A stretch of DNA of 35,654 nucleotides, from assembly GCA_964624765.1 (NCBI GenBank), contig CAZUZO010000014.1:1-35654 (forward strand). Reading direction: 5' to 3'. Both the position numbers and the translations under genes were made by a program. The notes under the pieces were generated by a model. That model had not been told where the DNA came from. It was given only the letters and a program-made list of their open reading frames with translations, and searched no databases. Position 1 is the stretch's first letter. The number at the start of each line of letters is the position of its first letter. The DNA comes from JAGTVB01 sp964624765. GTDB lineage: Bacteria > Pseudomonadota > Gammaproteobacteria > HK1. Shown here one piece after another: positions 23,347-31,970 of this stretch.

Positions 23347-24592
23347 GATTCGCAACTTTACCCTGAACTTCGGACCCCAGCATCCAGCTGCCCACGGCGT
23401 GCTGCGACTTGTGCTAGAGATGGATGGCGAAGTGATCGAGCGGGCCGATCCCCACGTAGGCCTGTTGCACCGTGCAACAGAAAAGCTAGCGGAGAGCAAA
23501 CCTTACAATCAGAGCATCGGTTACATGGACCGTTTGGATTACGTGTCCATGATGTGCAATGAGCACGCATATGTGCTTGCCATCGAGCGTCTGTTGGGTG
23601 TGGAGCCGCCGCTTCGTGCCCAATACATTCGCGTCATGTTCGACGAAGTTACGCGCATTCTGAACCATCTGATGTGGCTCGGTGCGCATGGGCTCGATAT
23701 CGGCGCAATGACGGTATTTCTCTATGCATTCCGGGAACGAGAGGACCTCATGGATGTGTACGAGGCGGTATCGGGTACGCGCATGCATGCGACTTACTAT
23801 CGTCCAGGTGGGGTGTACCGAGATCTGCCGGAGCAGATGCCGCAACATCAGCCTTCGCGGTTTCGTAGCCAACAGGATCTGACCCGGTTGAATCGTAACC
23901 GACAAGGGAGTGTCCTCGATTTCATAGAGGATTTTACCCATCGTTTCCCGCAGTGCGTGGATGAATATGAAACGTTGCTGACGGACAATCGCATTTGGAA
24001 GCAGCGAACAGTGGGTATCGGTGTCGTTTCGCCAGAACGGGCCTATCAGTTGGGCTTTAGCGGCCCGATGTTGCGCGGATCGGGGATCGCTTGGGATCTG
24101 CGCAAGAAACAACCCTATGAGGTCTATGAGCGGATCGACTTCGATATACCCGTGGGCGTCAACGGCGATTGTTATGACCGCTATCTGGTACGAATGGAGG
24201 AGCTACGCCAATCCAATCGGATCATTAGCCAATGTGTAGACTGGCTGCGCGAGCATCCGGGTCCGGTGATCATCGACGACCATAAGGTGGTGCCGCCTAA
24301 ACGTGAAGAGATGAAACGGGATATGGAGGCCCTCATCCATCACTTCAAGCTATTTACCGAAGGGTACTGCACGCCCGCAGGGGAAGTGTATGCGGCGGTG
24401 GAAGCGCCGAAAGGTGAATTTGGGATATACCTGGTGTCTGATGGTGCAAACAAACCCTACCGGCTCAAGATACGGGCCCCGGGTTTTGCCCACCTCGCTG
24501 CTTTAGACGAGATGGTGCGTGGCCATATGTTGGCTGACGTGGTGGCCGTGATCGGCACCCAGGATATCGTCTTTGGGGAGGTCGATCGTTGA
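23339..24592 (+). CDS. nuoD: NADH-quinone oxidoreductase subunit D
   Basis: NuoD is the 49-kDa homologue that forms the quinone pocket together with NuoB, related to the large subunit of NiFe hydrogenases. The 417-residue protein begins with NFTLNFGPQHPAAHGVLR, which carries the conserved quinone-site His, and shows HVGLLHRATEKL, YMDRLDYVSMMCNEHAY, LNHLMWLGAHGLDIGA, and GEFGIYLVSDGANKPYRLKI near the C-terminus, ending in the usual VFGEVDR. It overlaps nuoC at the start and nuoE at the stop. All key motifs are intact, although its partner gene nuoB is missing nearby. Confidence 0.98.
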   Translation: MPEIRNFTLNFGPQHPAAHGVLRLVLEMDGEVIERADPHVGLLHRATEKLAESKPYNQSIGYMDRLDYVSMMCNEHAYVLAIERLLGVEPPLRAQYIRVMFDEVTRILNHLMWLGAHGLDIGAMTVFLYAFREREDLMDVYEAVSGTRMHATYYRPGGVYRDLPEQMPQHQPSRFRSQQDLTRLNRNRQGSVLDFIEDFTHRFPQCVDEYETLLTDNRIWKQRTVGIGVVSPERAYQLGFSGPMLRGSGIAWDLRKKQPYEVYERIDFDIPVGVNGDCYDRYLVRMEELRQSNRIISQCVDWLREHPGPVIIDDHKVVPPKREEMKRDMEALIHHFKLFTEGYCTPAGEVYAAVEAPKGEFGIYLVSDGANKPYRLKIRAPGFAHLAALDEMVRGHMLADVVAVIGTQDIVFGEVDR

Positions 24593-25092
24593 CGGAGACT
24601 GGCACTGAAGTGGTTCGGCTAAGCCAGCACGCGCGCGAGGAAATCGATCGTTGGCTGAAAAAGTATCCGGCGGAACGTAAACAGTCGGCTGTACTGGCGG
24701 CTCTTCGTGAGGTACAGCACGAGAACGGAGGCTATCTTACGGTGCCCTTGATGGATGCGGTGGCGGATTACCTACAACTGCCGCGCATTGCCGTTTACGA
24801 GGTGGCGAGTTTCTATTCGATGTTTGAGCTCAAGCCGGTCGGACGGCACAGCATTTCGATTTGTACCAACGTGTCGTGTATGCTCTGCGGCGCTGATGAC
24901 ATCGTGCGCCACGTAGAAAACAGGCTGGGTATCAGAACAGGGCAAAGCACCCCCGATGGGCGGTACTTCCTTAAGCGGGAAGAGGAGTGCCTGGCGGCCT
25001 GTTGCGGTGCACCCATGATGATGGTCGACCACGTGTATTACGAGAATCTGACCACGCAAACAGTCGACGGCATTCTCGATGGGTTGGAGTGA
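24589..25092 (+). CDS. nuoE: NADH-quinone oxidoreductase subunit E
   Basis: NuoE is the 24-kDa thioredoxin-like subunit of the NADH dehydrogenase module and binds the 2Fe-2S cluster N1a. The 167-residue protein contains the four cluster cysteines in CTNVSC and CLAACC, along with VASFYSMF in the helical N-terminal part. The start is a rare TTG at 24589 that overlaps the nuoD stop; GGGGAGG ending seven bases upstream supports it. A GTG at 24610 is a weaker alternative. Confidence 0.97.
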   Translation: MTETGTEVVRLSQHAREEIDRWLKKYPAERKQSAVLAALREVQHENGGYLTVPLMDAVADYLQLPRIAVYEVASFYSMFELKPVGRHSISICTNVSCMLCGADDIVRHVENRLGIRTGQSTPDGRYFLKREEECLAACCGAPMMMVDHVYYENLTTQTVDGILDGLE

Positions 25093-25100
25093 TAAAACCG

Positions 25101-26399
25101 ATGGCCAATGAGGTCTGTTTCGCTACGCGAAAATTCGACGAGCCTTGGACACTGGAGAACTATTTGGCCCTCGGTGGTTACGAAGCCTGGCGACAAATCC
25201 TCACGCAAGGTGTGCGTCCGGAGAGCGTCATTGATGAGGTCAGGCGCTCGGGCTTACGTGGTCGAGGGGGAGCCGGTTTTGTCACTGGCCTCAAATGGAG
25301 TTTCATGCCGCGCAATGCCCCGGGTCCCAAATATGTCGTTTGTAATTCCGACGAGAGTGAACCGGGGACGTGCAAAGACCGAGATATTTTGCGCTTCAAC
25401 CCCCATGCCGTCATCGAAGGGATAACTATCGCCGGCTATGCCATGGGGGCTAGCGTTGGCTATAACTACCTGCGCGGTGAGTTCATGGATGAACCCTTTC
25501 GTCGCTTCGAAGGGGCTCTTCAGGAAGCGTATGCTGCCGGGTTTCTCGGTCAAAATATTCTCGGCTCCGGCTTTGATTTTGAACTGCGTACCCATCTCGG
25601 GGCGGGGGCCTATATCTGCGGCGAGGAGACTGCTCTGCTGGAATCCCTCGAGGGCAAGAAAGGGTTGCCACGCTTTAAGCCCCCGTTTCCCGCCAGTTAC
25701 GGCGTCTACGGTTGTCCGACCACTGTCAATAACACCGAGACATTTGCCTCAGTACCGAGCATTATGCGTAACGGAGCCGAGTGGTTTCTCGGTTTGGGCA
25801 AGGGCAATAGCGGAGGGACAAAGCTCTTTTCCGTGTCCGGACATGTGAACCGTCCGGGTAACTTCGAGGTGTCGCTGGGAACGCCGTTTGCCAAACTGCT
25901 GGAGATGGCGGGTGGCGTGCTGGAGGGTCATCGGCTAAAGGCCGTGATACCGGGCGGCTCATCGGTGCCGGTGGTGCCTGGTGAGGTGATGTTGGATGTC
26001 GACATGGATTATGACTCCATCGCCCGGGCAGGCTCCATGCTGGGATCGGGAGCGGTCATTGTCATGGATGAAACCACTTGCATGGTGCGGGTGCTTGAGC
26101 GCATATCACGCTTTTATTACGCGGAATCCTGCGGCCAGTGTACCCCCTGCCGGGAGGGCACCGGTTGGCTCTACCGCGTGATCAGCCGCATCGAACACGG
26201 ACAGGGTCGCGCGGAAGATCTGGATCTGCTGGTGCAGGTCGCGAACAACATCGAGGGGCGCACGATCTGCGCCCTGGGGGATGCGGCAGCCTGGCCAGTG
26301 CAGAGTTTCATCAAGCATTTTCGCAGCGAGTTCGAATACCATATCGAACACGGTCAGTGCCTGGATGCGTCACGCAGGGTACTGACCGAAGCCGCCTAG
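25101..26399 (+). CDS. nuoF: NADH-quinone oxidoreductase subunit F
   Basis: NuoF is the 51-kDa flavoprotein that binds NADH, FMN and cluster N3, where electrons enter complex I. The 432-residue protein shows the NADH/FMN glycine-rich motif GRGGAGF (residues 54-60), the FMN-binding VCNSDESEPGTCKDR, GAGAYICGEETALLESLEG, and the N3 cysteines SCGQCTPCREGTGW with a fourth Cys in TICALGD. The ATG at 25101 lies 8 bp after nuoE; a GTG at 25089 overlapping the nuoE stop would add four residues. It ends seven bases before a run of 100 N. Confidence 0.98.
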   Translation: MANEVCFATRKFDEPWTLENYLALGGYEAWRQILTQGVRPESVIDEVRRSGLRGRGGAGFVTGLKWSFMPRNAPGPKYVVCNSDESEPGTCKDRDILRFNPHAVIEGITIAGYAMGASVGYNYLRGEFMDEPFRRFEGALQEAYAAGFLGQNILGSGFDFELRTHLGAGAYICGEETALLESLEGKKGLPRFKPPFPASYGVYGCPTTVNNTETFASVPSIMRNGAEWFLGLGKGNSGGTKLFSVSGHVNRPGNFEVSLGTPFAKLLEMAGGVLEGHRLKAVIPGGSSVPVVPGEVMLDVDMDYDSIARAGSMLGSGAVIVMDETTCMVRVLERISRFYYAESCGQCTPCREGTGWLYRVISRIEHGQGRAEDLDLLVQVANNIEGRTICALGDAAAWPVQSFIKHFRSEFEYHIEHGQCLDASRRVLTEAA

Positions 26400-26406
26400 C
26401 GCACAA

Positions 26407-26506
26407 NNNNNNNNNNNNNNNNNNNNNNNNNNNNNNNNNNNNNNNNNNNNNNNNNNNNNNNNNNNNNNNNNNNNNNNNNNNNNNNNNNNNNNNNNNNNNN
26501 NNNNNN
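26407..26506. other. Assembly gap of 100 N
   Basis: Exactly 100 N separate nuoF from nuoG. The round number suggests a scaffold join of unknown true length. Both flanking genes are complete, so the hidden sequence is intergenic; given the repeats elsewhere in the window, a repeat insertion is a plausible cause. Confidence 0.95.
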
Positions 26507-26565
26507 AAGGTGTTTGCTGGCTATGGGTTGCACATGGGGCGCCGACCGGTAGGGCGCATGGGGAC

Positions 26566-28971
26566 ATGAGTGAGAAACTAGTCAACATTGAGATCGATGG
26601 CAAGCCGCTCAAGGCCCCCCAAGGCGCCATGGTGATCGCGGTCGCTGATAAGGCCGGCATTTTTATACCGCGTTTTTGTTATCACAAGAAGCTCTCTGTG
26701 GCGGCCAATTGCCGGATGTGTCTTGTGGAGGTCGAGAAGGCTCCGAAACCGCTGCCGGCCTGCGCGACGCCAGTCGTGGAGGGGATGAAGGTGCATAGCC
26801 GCTCAGCCCTTGCGGTGCAAGCACAGCGGGCGGTCATGGAGTTTCTGCTGATCAACCATCCCCTCGATTGTCCCATCTGCGATCAGGGTGGCGAGTGTGA
26901 GCTGCAAGATGTCGCTTTGGCCTATGGTGGCGACGTCTCGCGCTTTCAGGAACGCAAGCGGGTGGTGCAGGATAAAGATATCGGGCCGCTTATCGCAACC
27001 GACATGACGCGCTGCATTCACTGCACTCGCTGTGTGCGCTTTGGTGAGGAGATCGCGGGGCTGCGCGAACTCGGCGCGACGGGTCGTGGTGAGCATGTGG
27101 AGATCGGCACCTTCGTCGAGCATAGCGTGGCGTCGGAGCTGTCCGGTAACGTCATCGATCTGTGTCCGGTGGGAGCTCTAACCTCTAAGCCGTTTCGCTT
27201 CCGTGCCCGCACTTGGGAAATGATGTCTAGACCGAGCATCGCTCCCCATGATGCGATCGGCTCGAACATCAACCTGCATGTCAGCCGTGGCCGGGTCATG
27301 CGCGTCGTACCAAGGGACAACGAAGGTATCAATGAGACTTGGATCGCGGATCGGGATCGCTTCAGCTATGAAGGATTGTACAGCGAGGACCGTTTGCGTG
27401 TGCCGATGATTAAGCGCGGCGGTCGTTGGGAGGAGAGCGATTGGCAGACCGCCCTCGGTTTCGCGGTATCTGGGTTACAGGCGGTGATCGCCCAGCATGG
27501 TGCCGGTCAGTTAGGGGCGTTGGCGGGCCCGAGCGTGACTCTAGAGGAGGCGTATTTATTACAAAGACTGATGCGGGGGATCGGGTGCGCCAATATAGAC
27601 CATCGTTTGCGGCAGCAGGATTTTAGTGACCAAGATGCGGCACCACGGTATCCGTGGCTTGGGCAATCCCTGGCCGCCCTCGAGGAAGTTGATGCCGCCT
27701 TGCTTGTGGGCAGCAACTGCCGCAAGGAACAGCCTTTGGCGAATCATCGGCTGCGCAAGGCGGCGCTAAGGGGGGCGCGCATCATGACCGTCAATTCGAT
27801 CGCCTATCCCTTTAATTACCCCCTGAGCGCCAGTGTGTGTGCCAGTCCGACCGGTATCATCGAGGTTCTGGCAGGGATCTTACAAGCCTTGAGCCCAGCC
27901 GCCGATGGCAAGGACGTGGCTCGGGCGGCGACGTTTCGGCGCGGGGTGCCGCCAGCGGATATTGAACTGGAGATGGCTCAAGCGCTCCGGGAAGCTGCTC
28001 GACCGACGCTACTGCTCGGCCCTGCAGCGTTACACCATCCGCAGGCAGCCGTGGTCCGCTGGTTAGCGGCCAAGATCGGTCAATGCTGCGGGGCAACCTT
28101 GGGTTACCTCACGGAAGGTGCCAACAGCGCGGGCGCCTGGCTGGCGGGACTGCTGCCCCACCGTGAGGTGGGGGGCAAACCCGCTGTAACGCCGGGACTG
28201 AGCGCCGCGAGTATGTGGGCGCAGCGTCTCAAGGCCTATGTCCTGCTTGGCATCGAGCCGGAATTCGACTGTGCCAACAGCGACCAGACGCAGCAGGCTC
28301 TGCAACAAGCTGAGTTTTCAGTCCTGTTGACGGCATTTCGGACACCGTTCATGGAACGTTACGCGAAGGTTCTGTTGCCGATGGCCCCTTTCGCTGAGAC
28401 CGCCGGTACGTTGGTCAACCTAGAAGGACGTTGGCAAAGCTTTGATGCGGCTGTTGAACCGCAAGGAGAGAGTCGCCCAGCTTGGAAGGTGCTGCGCGTT
28501 TTAGGCAATCTGTTCGACCTCGAGGACTTCCAGTTTCAGGAGGTAGTAGAGATTCGTGATGCCGTGAGGCAGGCGGCGAATTTGACCCCCCCGGATAATC
28601 TCGCTGCCTGGCAGCTACCGACTCAGACCCCCGTCGGGCGCCAGCCCGAGGCTCTGGTGCGGATCGGTGACGCGCCCCCCTATGCCGTGGATGCCTTGGT
28701 GCGTCGGGCCGGGGCTCTGCAGCGCACGGTGGACTCCGTAGCAGCGAGCTTTCGAATCAATCGTCAGCAAGCGGCTGCTTTGGCTCTCCGCGAAGGCGCT
28801 ATGCTCACGGTTGCTCAGGACAGCACGCGCGCCGAGCTGCCCGTGATATTTGATGATCGGATAGCCGATGGTTGCGTTCAGATCGTCTCCGCGGTGGCTG
28901 GGAGCGTGGGGCTGGGGGCAAATTTCGGGCCTATCGAAGTCGAGGCCGCTCAGCGTGAAGAGGCGGGGTGA
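26566..28971 (+). CDS. nuoG: NADH-quinone oxidoreductase subunit G
   Basis: NuoG is the 75-kDa iron-sulfur subunit that wires electrons from NuoF towards NuoB. The 801-residue protein has the N-terminal 2Fe-2S ferredoxin domain (FCYHKKLSVAANCRMCLVEV, CATPV; cluster N1b), the His-Cys N5 region (HPLDCPICDQGGECELQD), and the N4 motif CIHCTRCVRFGEEIAG with a distal DLCPVGAL. The following molybdopterin-like domain is present but the extra cysteine motif for cluster N7, known from Escherichia coli NuoG, is absent. The ATG at 26566 gives the expected N-terminus. The region upstream holds an assembly gap. Confidence 0.97.
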   Translation: MSEKLVNIEIDGKPLKAPQGAMVIAVADKAGIFIPRFCYHKKLSVAANCRMCLVEVEKAPKPLPACATPVVEGMKVHSRSALAVQAQRAVMEFLLINHPLDCPICDQGGECELQDVALAYGGDVSRFQERKRVVQDKDIGPLIATDMTRCIHCTRCVRFGEEIAGLRELGATGRGEHVEIGTFVEHSVASELSGNVIDLCPVGALTSKPFRFRARTWEMMSRPSIAPHDAIGSNINLHVSRGRVMRVVPRDNEGINETWIADRDRFSYEGLYSEDRLRVPMIKRGGRWEESDWQTALGFAVSGLQAVIAQHGAGQLGALAGPSVTLEEAYLLQRLMRGIGCANIDHRLRQQDFSDQDAAPRYPWLGQSLAALEEVDAALLVGSNCRKEQPLANHRLRKAALRGARIMTVNSIAYPFNYPLSASVCASPTGIIEVLAGILQALSPAADGKDVARAATFRRGVPPADIELEMAQALREAARPTLLLGPAALHHPQAAVVRWLAAKIGQCCGATLGYLTEGANSAGAWLAGLLPHREVGGKPAVTPGLSAASMWAQRLKAYVLLGIEPEFDCANSDQTQQALQQAEFSVLLTAFRTPFMERYAKVLLPMAPFAETAGTLVNLEGRWQSFDAAVEPQGESRPAWKVLRVLGNLFDLEDFQFQEVVEIRDAVRQAANLTPPDNLAAWQLPTQTPVGRQPEALVRIGDAPPYAVDALVRRAGALQRTVDSVAASFRINRQQAAALALREGAMLTVAQDSTRAELPVIFDDRIADGCVQIVSAVAGSVGLGANFGPIEVEAAQREEAG

Positions 28972-29031
28972 TGCCTACTGAGTCTAGACATCCAGGGTGT
29001 GCCCACCGTTGTGCATCGGTAGGACGGGGCG

Positions 29032-30123
29032 ATGCCTGAAACGTTGGTCATGGGGTGGGAGTGGTTGCCGGAGGCGCTGCGCACTGTCATCGTGATCCTG
29101 CTCAAGATCGTGGCAATTCTGATTCCCTTGCTACTGGCAGTCGCCTACCTCACTTTTGCCGAGCGCAAGATCATCGGCTACATGCAGGTGCGAATGGGGC
29201 CCAACCGGGTTGGCCCACGGGGCTGGTTGCAGCCCATAGCCGACCTTGTGAAGATGATGTTCAAGGAGGTCTTGGTTCCCGCTGGCGCGAATCGTTTTCT
29301 GTTTATTTTTGCCCCCATTCTTGCGCTGGCCGCAGCCCTGGCGGCCTGGGCGGTGATCCCGTTTAACGATGGATGGGTGTTGGCAGACATCAATGCTGGT
29401 TTACTTTATATCCTAGCCATGACGTCTATGGGCGTCTATGGGATCATCATTGCCGGCTGGGCGTCTAATTCCAAGTATGCATTGCTCGGGGCCATGCGAT
29501 CGGCGGCGCAGATAGTGGCCTATGAGATAGCCATGGGCTTCGCCCTGGTGGGTGTGTTAATGGCTGCGGGTAGCCTAAATTTGCGGGAGATAGTGCTGGC
29601 TCAGCAAGGAGGCGTAGCGCATTGGTTCTGGTTGCCTTTATTGCCGCTATTTTTTGTCTATTTCATCGCGGGCGTCGCAGAGACCAACCGTGCTCCCTTC
29701 GATGTCGCTGAGGGAGAATCGGAAATCGTCGCCGGATTTCATGTGGAATACTCCGGGATGGCGTTTGCGACTTTTTTCCTGGCTGAGTACGCGAATATGA
29801 TTCTGATTTCCGTACTCGCCGCGGTTCTCTTTTTGGGTGGTTGGTTGTCGCCCTTCGAGAGCATCTTGAATACGGGAGGCGATGGGTCGATAGGCGCTGT
29901 ACCGGTCCTTGGCCCGTTGCTGGGATCGGGTATTCACTGGCTGGTGCTGAAAGTGAGCGCCTTCCTATTTCTGTATCTTTGGTTTCGAGCGACTTTTCCA
30001 CGCTATCGATACGATCAGATTATGCGCCTGGGGTGGAAGGTGTTTATCCCGATAACCTTGGTGTGGTTAGTAGTCGTGGGCATTGCAATACAAGCTCAGC
30101 TGGGACCTTGGTTTAGCACATGA
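29032..30123 (+). CDS. nuoH: NADH-quinone oxidoreductase subunit H
   Basis: NuoH is the membrane subunit that contacts the peripheral arm and helps form the quinone tunnel. The 363-residue protein has eight or so membrane helices and the conserved loops AERKIIGYMQVRMGPNRVGP (about residues 43-62), QIVAYEIAMGFALVGV, and the acidic ETNRAPFDVAEGESEIVAGFHVEYSG region (split motif, about residues 220-245). It starts at the ATG 29032 after AGGACGGGG and its stop overlaps the nuoI start (ATGA). Confidence 0.98.
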   Translation: MPETLVMGWEWLPEALRTVIVILLKIVAILIPLLLAVAYLTFAERKIIGYMQVRMGPNRVGPRGWLQPIADLVKMMFKEVLVPAGANRFLFIFAPILALAAALAAWAVIPFNDGWVLADINAGLLYILAMTSMGVYGIIIAGWASNSKYALLGAMRSAAQIVAYEIAMGFALVGVLMAAGSLNLREIVLAQQGGVAHWFWLPLLPLFFVYFIAGVAETNRAPFDVAEGESEIVAGFHVEYSGMAFATFFLAEYANMILISVLAAVLFLGGWLSPFESILNTGGDGSIGAVPVLGPLLGSGIHWLVLKVSAFLFLYLWFRATFPRYRYDQIMRLGWKVFIPITLVWLVVVGIAIQAQLGPWFST

Positions 30124-30650
30124 ACGATCATGACGCCAAAGAGCAAACGCAAAAGCGATCCATGGGACCGGGGCGGCACTATCTAAAAACATTCCTGTTG
30201 TGGGAATTGGTAAAAGGGATGTGGCTGACCGGACGTTACCTCTTTGCTCGTAAGTTTACGGTTCAATACCCAGAGGAAAAGGCGCCCCAGTCGCCGCGCT
30301 TTCGGGGTCTACATGCCTTGAGGCGTTATCCCAATGGGGAGGAGCGCTGTATCGCCTGCAAATTGTGCGAAGCAGTATGTCCGGCGCTCGCTATTACTAT
30401 CGAGTCAGAGCCGAGGCAAGACGGGACGCGTCGCACGACACGTTACGACATCGATCTTAGTAAATGTATTTTCTGTGGCTTTTGCGAGGAATCCTGTCCG
30501 GTCGATTCTATCGTCGAGACGCGGATTTATGAGTATCATGGGGAGCAGCGTAGTGATCTGGTAATGACCAAGCAGCGTTTGCTCGATGTGGCGGGCCGTT
30601 TTGAGGCCACGATAGCGGCGGATCGGGGTCAGGATGCCGCGTACCGCTGA
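30120..30650 (+). CDS. nuoI: NADH-quinone oxidoreductase subunit I
   Basis: NuoI is the 23-kDa ferredoxin-like subunit carrying 4Fe-4S clusters N6a and N6b, which pass electrons to N2 in NuoB. The 176-residue protein contains both cluster motifs, CIACKLCEAVCP and CIFCGFCEESCP, and the downstream ETRIYEYHGEQRSDLVMTK typical of the family. It has a slightly longer polar N-terminus than usual (about 15 residues). Its TGA stop (30648-30650) is also the apparent left target repeat of the family 3 element. Confidence 0.98.
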   Translation: MNDHDAKEQTQKRSMGPGRHYLKTFLLWELVKGMWLTGRYLFARKFTVQYPEEKAPQSPRFRGLHALRRYPNGEERCIACKLCEAVCPALAITIESEPRQDGTRRTTRYDIDLSKCIFCGFCEESCPVDSIVETRIYEYHGEQRSDLVMTKQRLLDVAGRFEATIAADRGQDAAYR

Positions 30651-30867
30651 GAAGCTGTTTTAAAGAATGTCACGAGCGCCGCCAGAACAAGGCGCACAGC
30701 TGTTCAAAATCGTCGGGAACGATTTTGAACAGCTGTAAGCTGGCCCCGAAGGGGCGAGCCCCAAGGATGGGGCGAGTCACCACCGGAGTGTACAAGGGAG
30801 TACATGAGGATGGCGAGCCGCTGCGCAACGCAGCTCAGGCAAGCGCAGTCGTTTTTAAAACAGATTC
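30651..30867 (+). mobile_element. Family 3 MITE-like element (217 bp)
   Basis: The ends are imperfect inverted repeats: GAAGCTGTTTTAAAGAATG on the left and CGTTTTTAAAACAGATTC on the right. TGA flanks both sides (30648-30650, the nuoI stop, and 30868-30870). The right end matches positions 1-52 of the window. The interior has several hairpins, including the 18-bp one at 30696-30736, and no coding capacity. Confidence 0.85.
30696..30736 (+). repeat. Perfect 18-bp hairpin inside the family 3 element
   Basis: ACAGCTGTTCAAAATCGT (30696-30713) pairs exactly with ACGATTTTGAACAGCTGT (30719-30736) across a 5-nt loop. Two short GC-rich stems (CCCCG/GGGG and GCCCC/GGGGC) follow. There is no T-run, so a classical terminator is not indicated. 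Confidence 0.85.
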
Positions 30868-30880
30868 TGAGAGATCGTTA

Positions 30881-31006
30881 ACAAGGCTGTGCTTAAAGAT
30901 GCCACGCTCGCTGGAACCGGATGGCCTACCGGGGAGGTGATCAGCGTGTCCTAGGGCGTACGCACAAGGCGCCCATGGCAAGCGGGGTCGTTTTTAAGAC
31001 CGCCTC
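30881..31006 (+). mobile_element. Degenerate family 3 element next to the full one
   Basis: AAGGCTGTGCTTAAAG near the left end and CTTTTTAAGACCGCCTC-like sequence at the right end (GTTTTTAAGACCGCCTC) are imperfect inverted repeats related to the neighbouring full element; CATGGCAAGCGGGGTCGTTTT matches its right part in split form. TTA flanks both sides (30878-30880 and 31007-31009). It is shorter and more diverged, so probably older. Confidence 0.5.
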
Positions 31007-31049
31007 TTAAAATAACAATCGCATCGCTCATTGCGAGGCATCTTCCGTA

Positions 31050-31664
31050 GTGGAAAGCGCAATCTTCTACATCTTTGCTGCCATTCTTGTATTCGCCGGT
31101 GCCATGGTGATTACGGTCCGTAATCCGGTGCATGCGGCGTTGTACTTGGTGTTGGCCTTTTTCACGAGCGCAGGCATCTGGCTGTTGCTGGAAGCGGAAT
31201 TCTTGGCCATCACACTGGTGCTCGTGTACGTGGGCGCGGTGATGGTCTTATTCTTGTTCGTGATCATGATGCTGGACATTAATTTTGCGCCCCTGCGCGA
31301 GGGATTTATACGCTATCTTCCCATCGGTATTGTCATTGCCTCCTTGATCGTCATCGAGCTTTCGTTAGTCGTTGGTTCAAGCCACTTTGGTTTGGAGGTG
31401 GTGCCTGCCCCGCAACCGAGCCCGCCGGACTACAGCAACACCAAAGAGTTGGGCAGTATTCTCTATACGGTTTACGTTTATCCTTTCGAAATCGCTGCTG
31501 TGATCTTGCTGGTGGCTATTGTAGCGGCCATCGTTCTGACTATGCGGCGACGGCCCGATAGCAAGCATCAGCGACCCGAGCAGCAAGTTGCGGTGCGCCG
31601 TGAAGATCGCGTCCGTATCGTCAAGATGGCTGCAGAAAACCCAAAACGGCAGTTTAAGGAATGA
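31050..31664 (+). CDS. nuoJ: NADH-quinone oxidoreductase subunit J
   Basis: NuoJ is a membrane subunit of complex I; its third helix undergoes conformational change during coupling. The 204-residue protein has five membrane helices with the conserved RNPVHAALYLVLAFF and EAEFLAITLVLVYVGAVMVLFLFVIMML (two parts, about residues 50-78). A long charged C-terminal tail follows. The start is GTG at 31050 with a weak GAGG 11 bases upstream. It is separated from nuoI by 399 bp of repeats, unusual inside a nuo operon, so it may depend on read-through. The stop overlaps nuoK (ATGA). Confidence 0.96.
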   Translation: MESAIFYIFAAILVFAGAMVITVRNPVHAALYLVLAFFTSAGIWLLLEAEFLAITLVLVYVGAVMVLFLFVIMMLDINFAPLREGFIRYLPIGIVIASLIVIELSLVVGSSHFGLEVVPAPQPSPPDYSNTKELGSILYTVYVYPFEIAAVILLVAIVAAIVLTMRRRPDSKHQRPEQQVAVRREDRVRIVKMAAENPKRQFKE

Positions 31665-31966
31665 TCGCACTGGCTGATTTCTTGGTCCTTGGGGCGATTT
31701 TGTTTTGCCTCAGCATGGCCGGGATTTTTATTAATCGAAAAAATGTGCTTATATTGTTGATGTCGATCGAGCTTATGCTGCTTTCCGTAAATTTAAATTT
31801 TGTGGCTTTTTCCTACTTTTTGGGAGATTTGGCCGGTCAAGTATTCGTGTTCTTTATCCTCACGGTGGCGGCCGCCGAATCAGCTATCGGTTTGGCGATC
31901 CTGGTGTTGCTGTTTCGTAACCGGCAAACCATTAACGTCGATGATCTGGATACCATGAAGGGCTAA
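31661..31966 (+). CDS. nuoK: NADH-quinone oxidoreductase subunit K
   Basis: NuoK is a small proton-translocating membrane subunit homologous to MrpC. The 101-residue protein has three membrane helices and both essential membrane glutamates, E37 in MSIELMLLSVNLNF and E73 in TVAAAESAIGLAILV. The length is typical. It overlaps nuoJ by four bases and is followed four bases later by nuoL. Confidence 0.98.
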   Translation: MIALADFLVLGAILFCLSMAGIFINRKNVLILLMSIELMLLSVNLNFVAFSYFLGDLAGQVFVFFILTVAAAESAIGLAILVLLFRNRQTINVDDLDTMKG

Positions 31967-31970
31967 ATCG

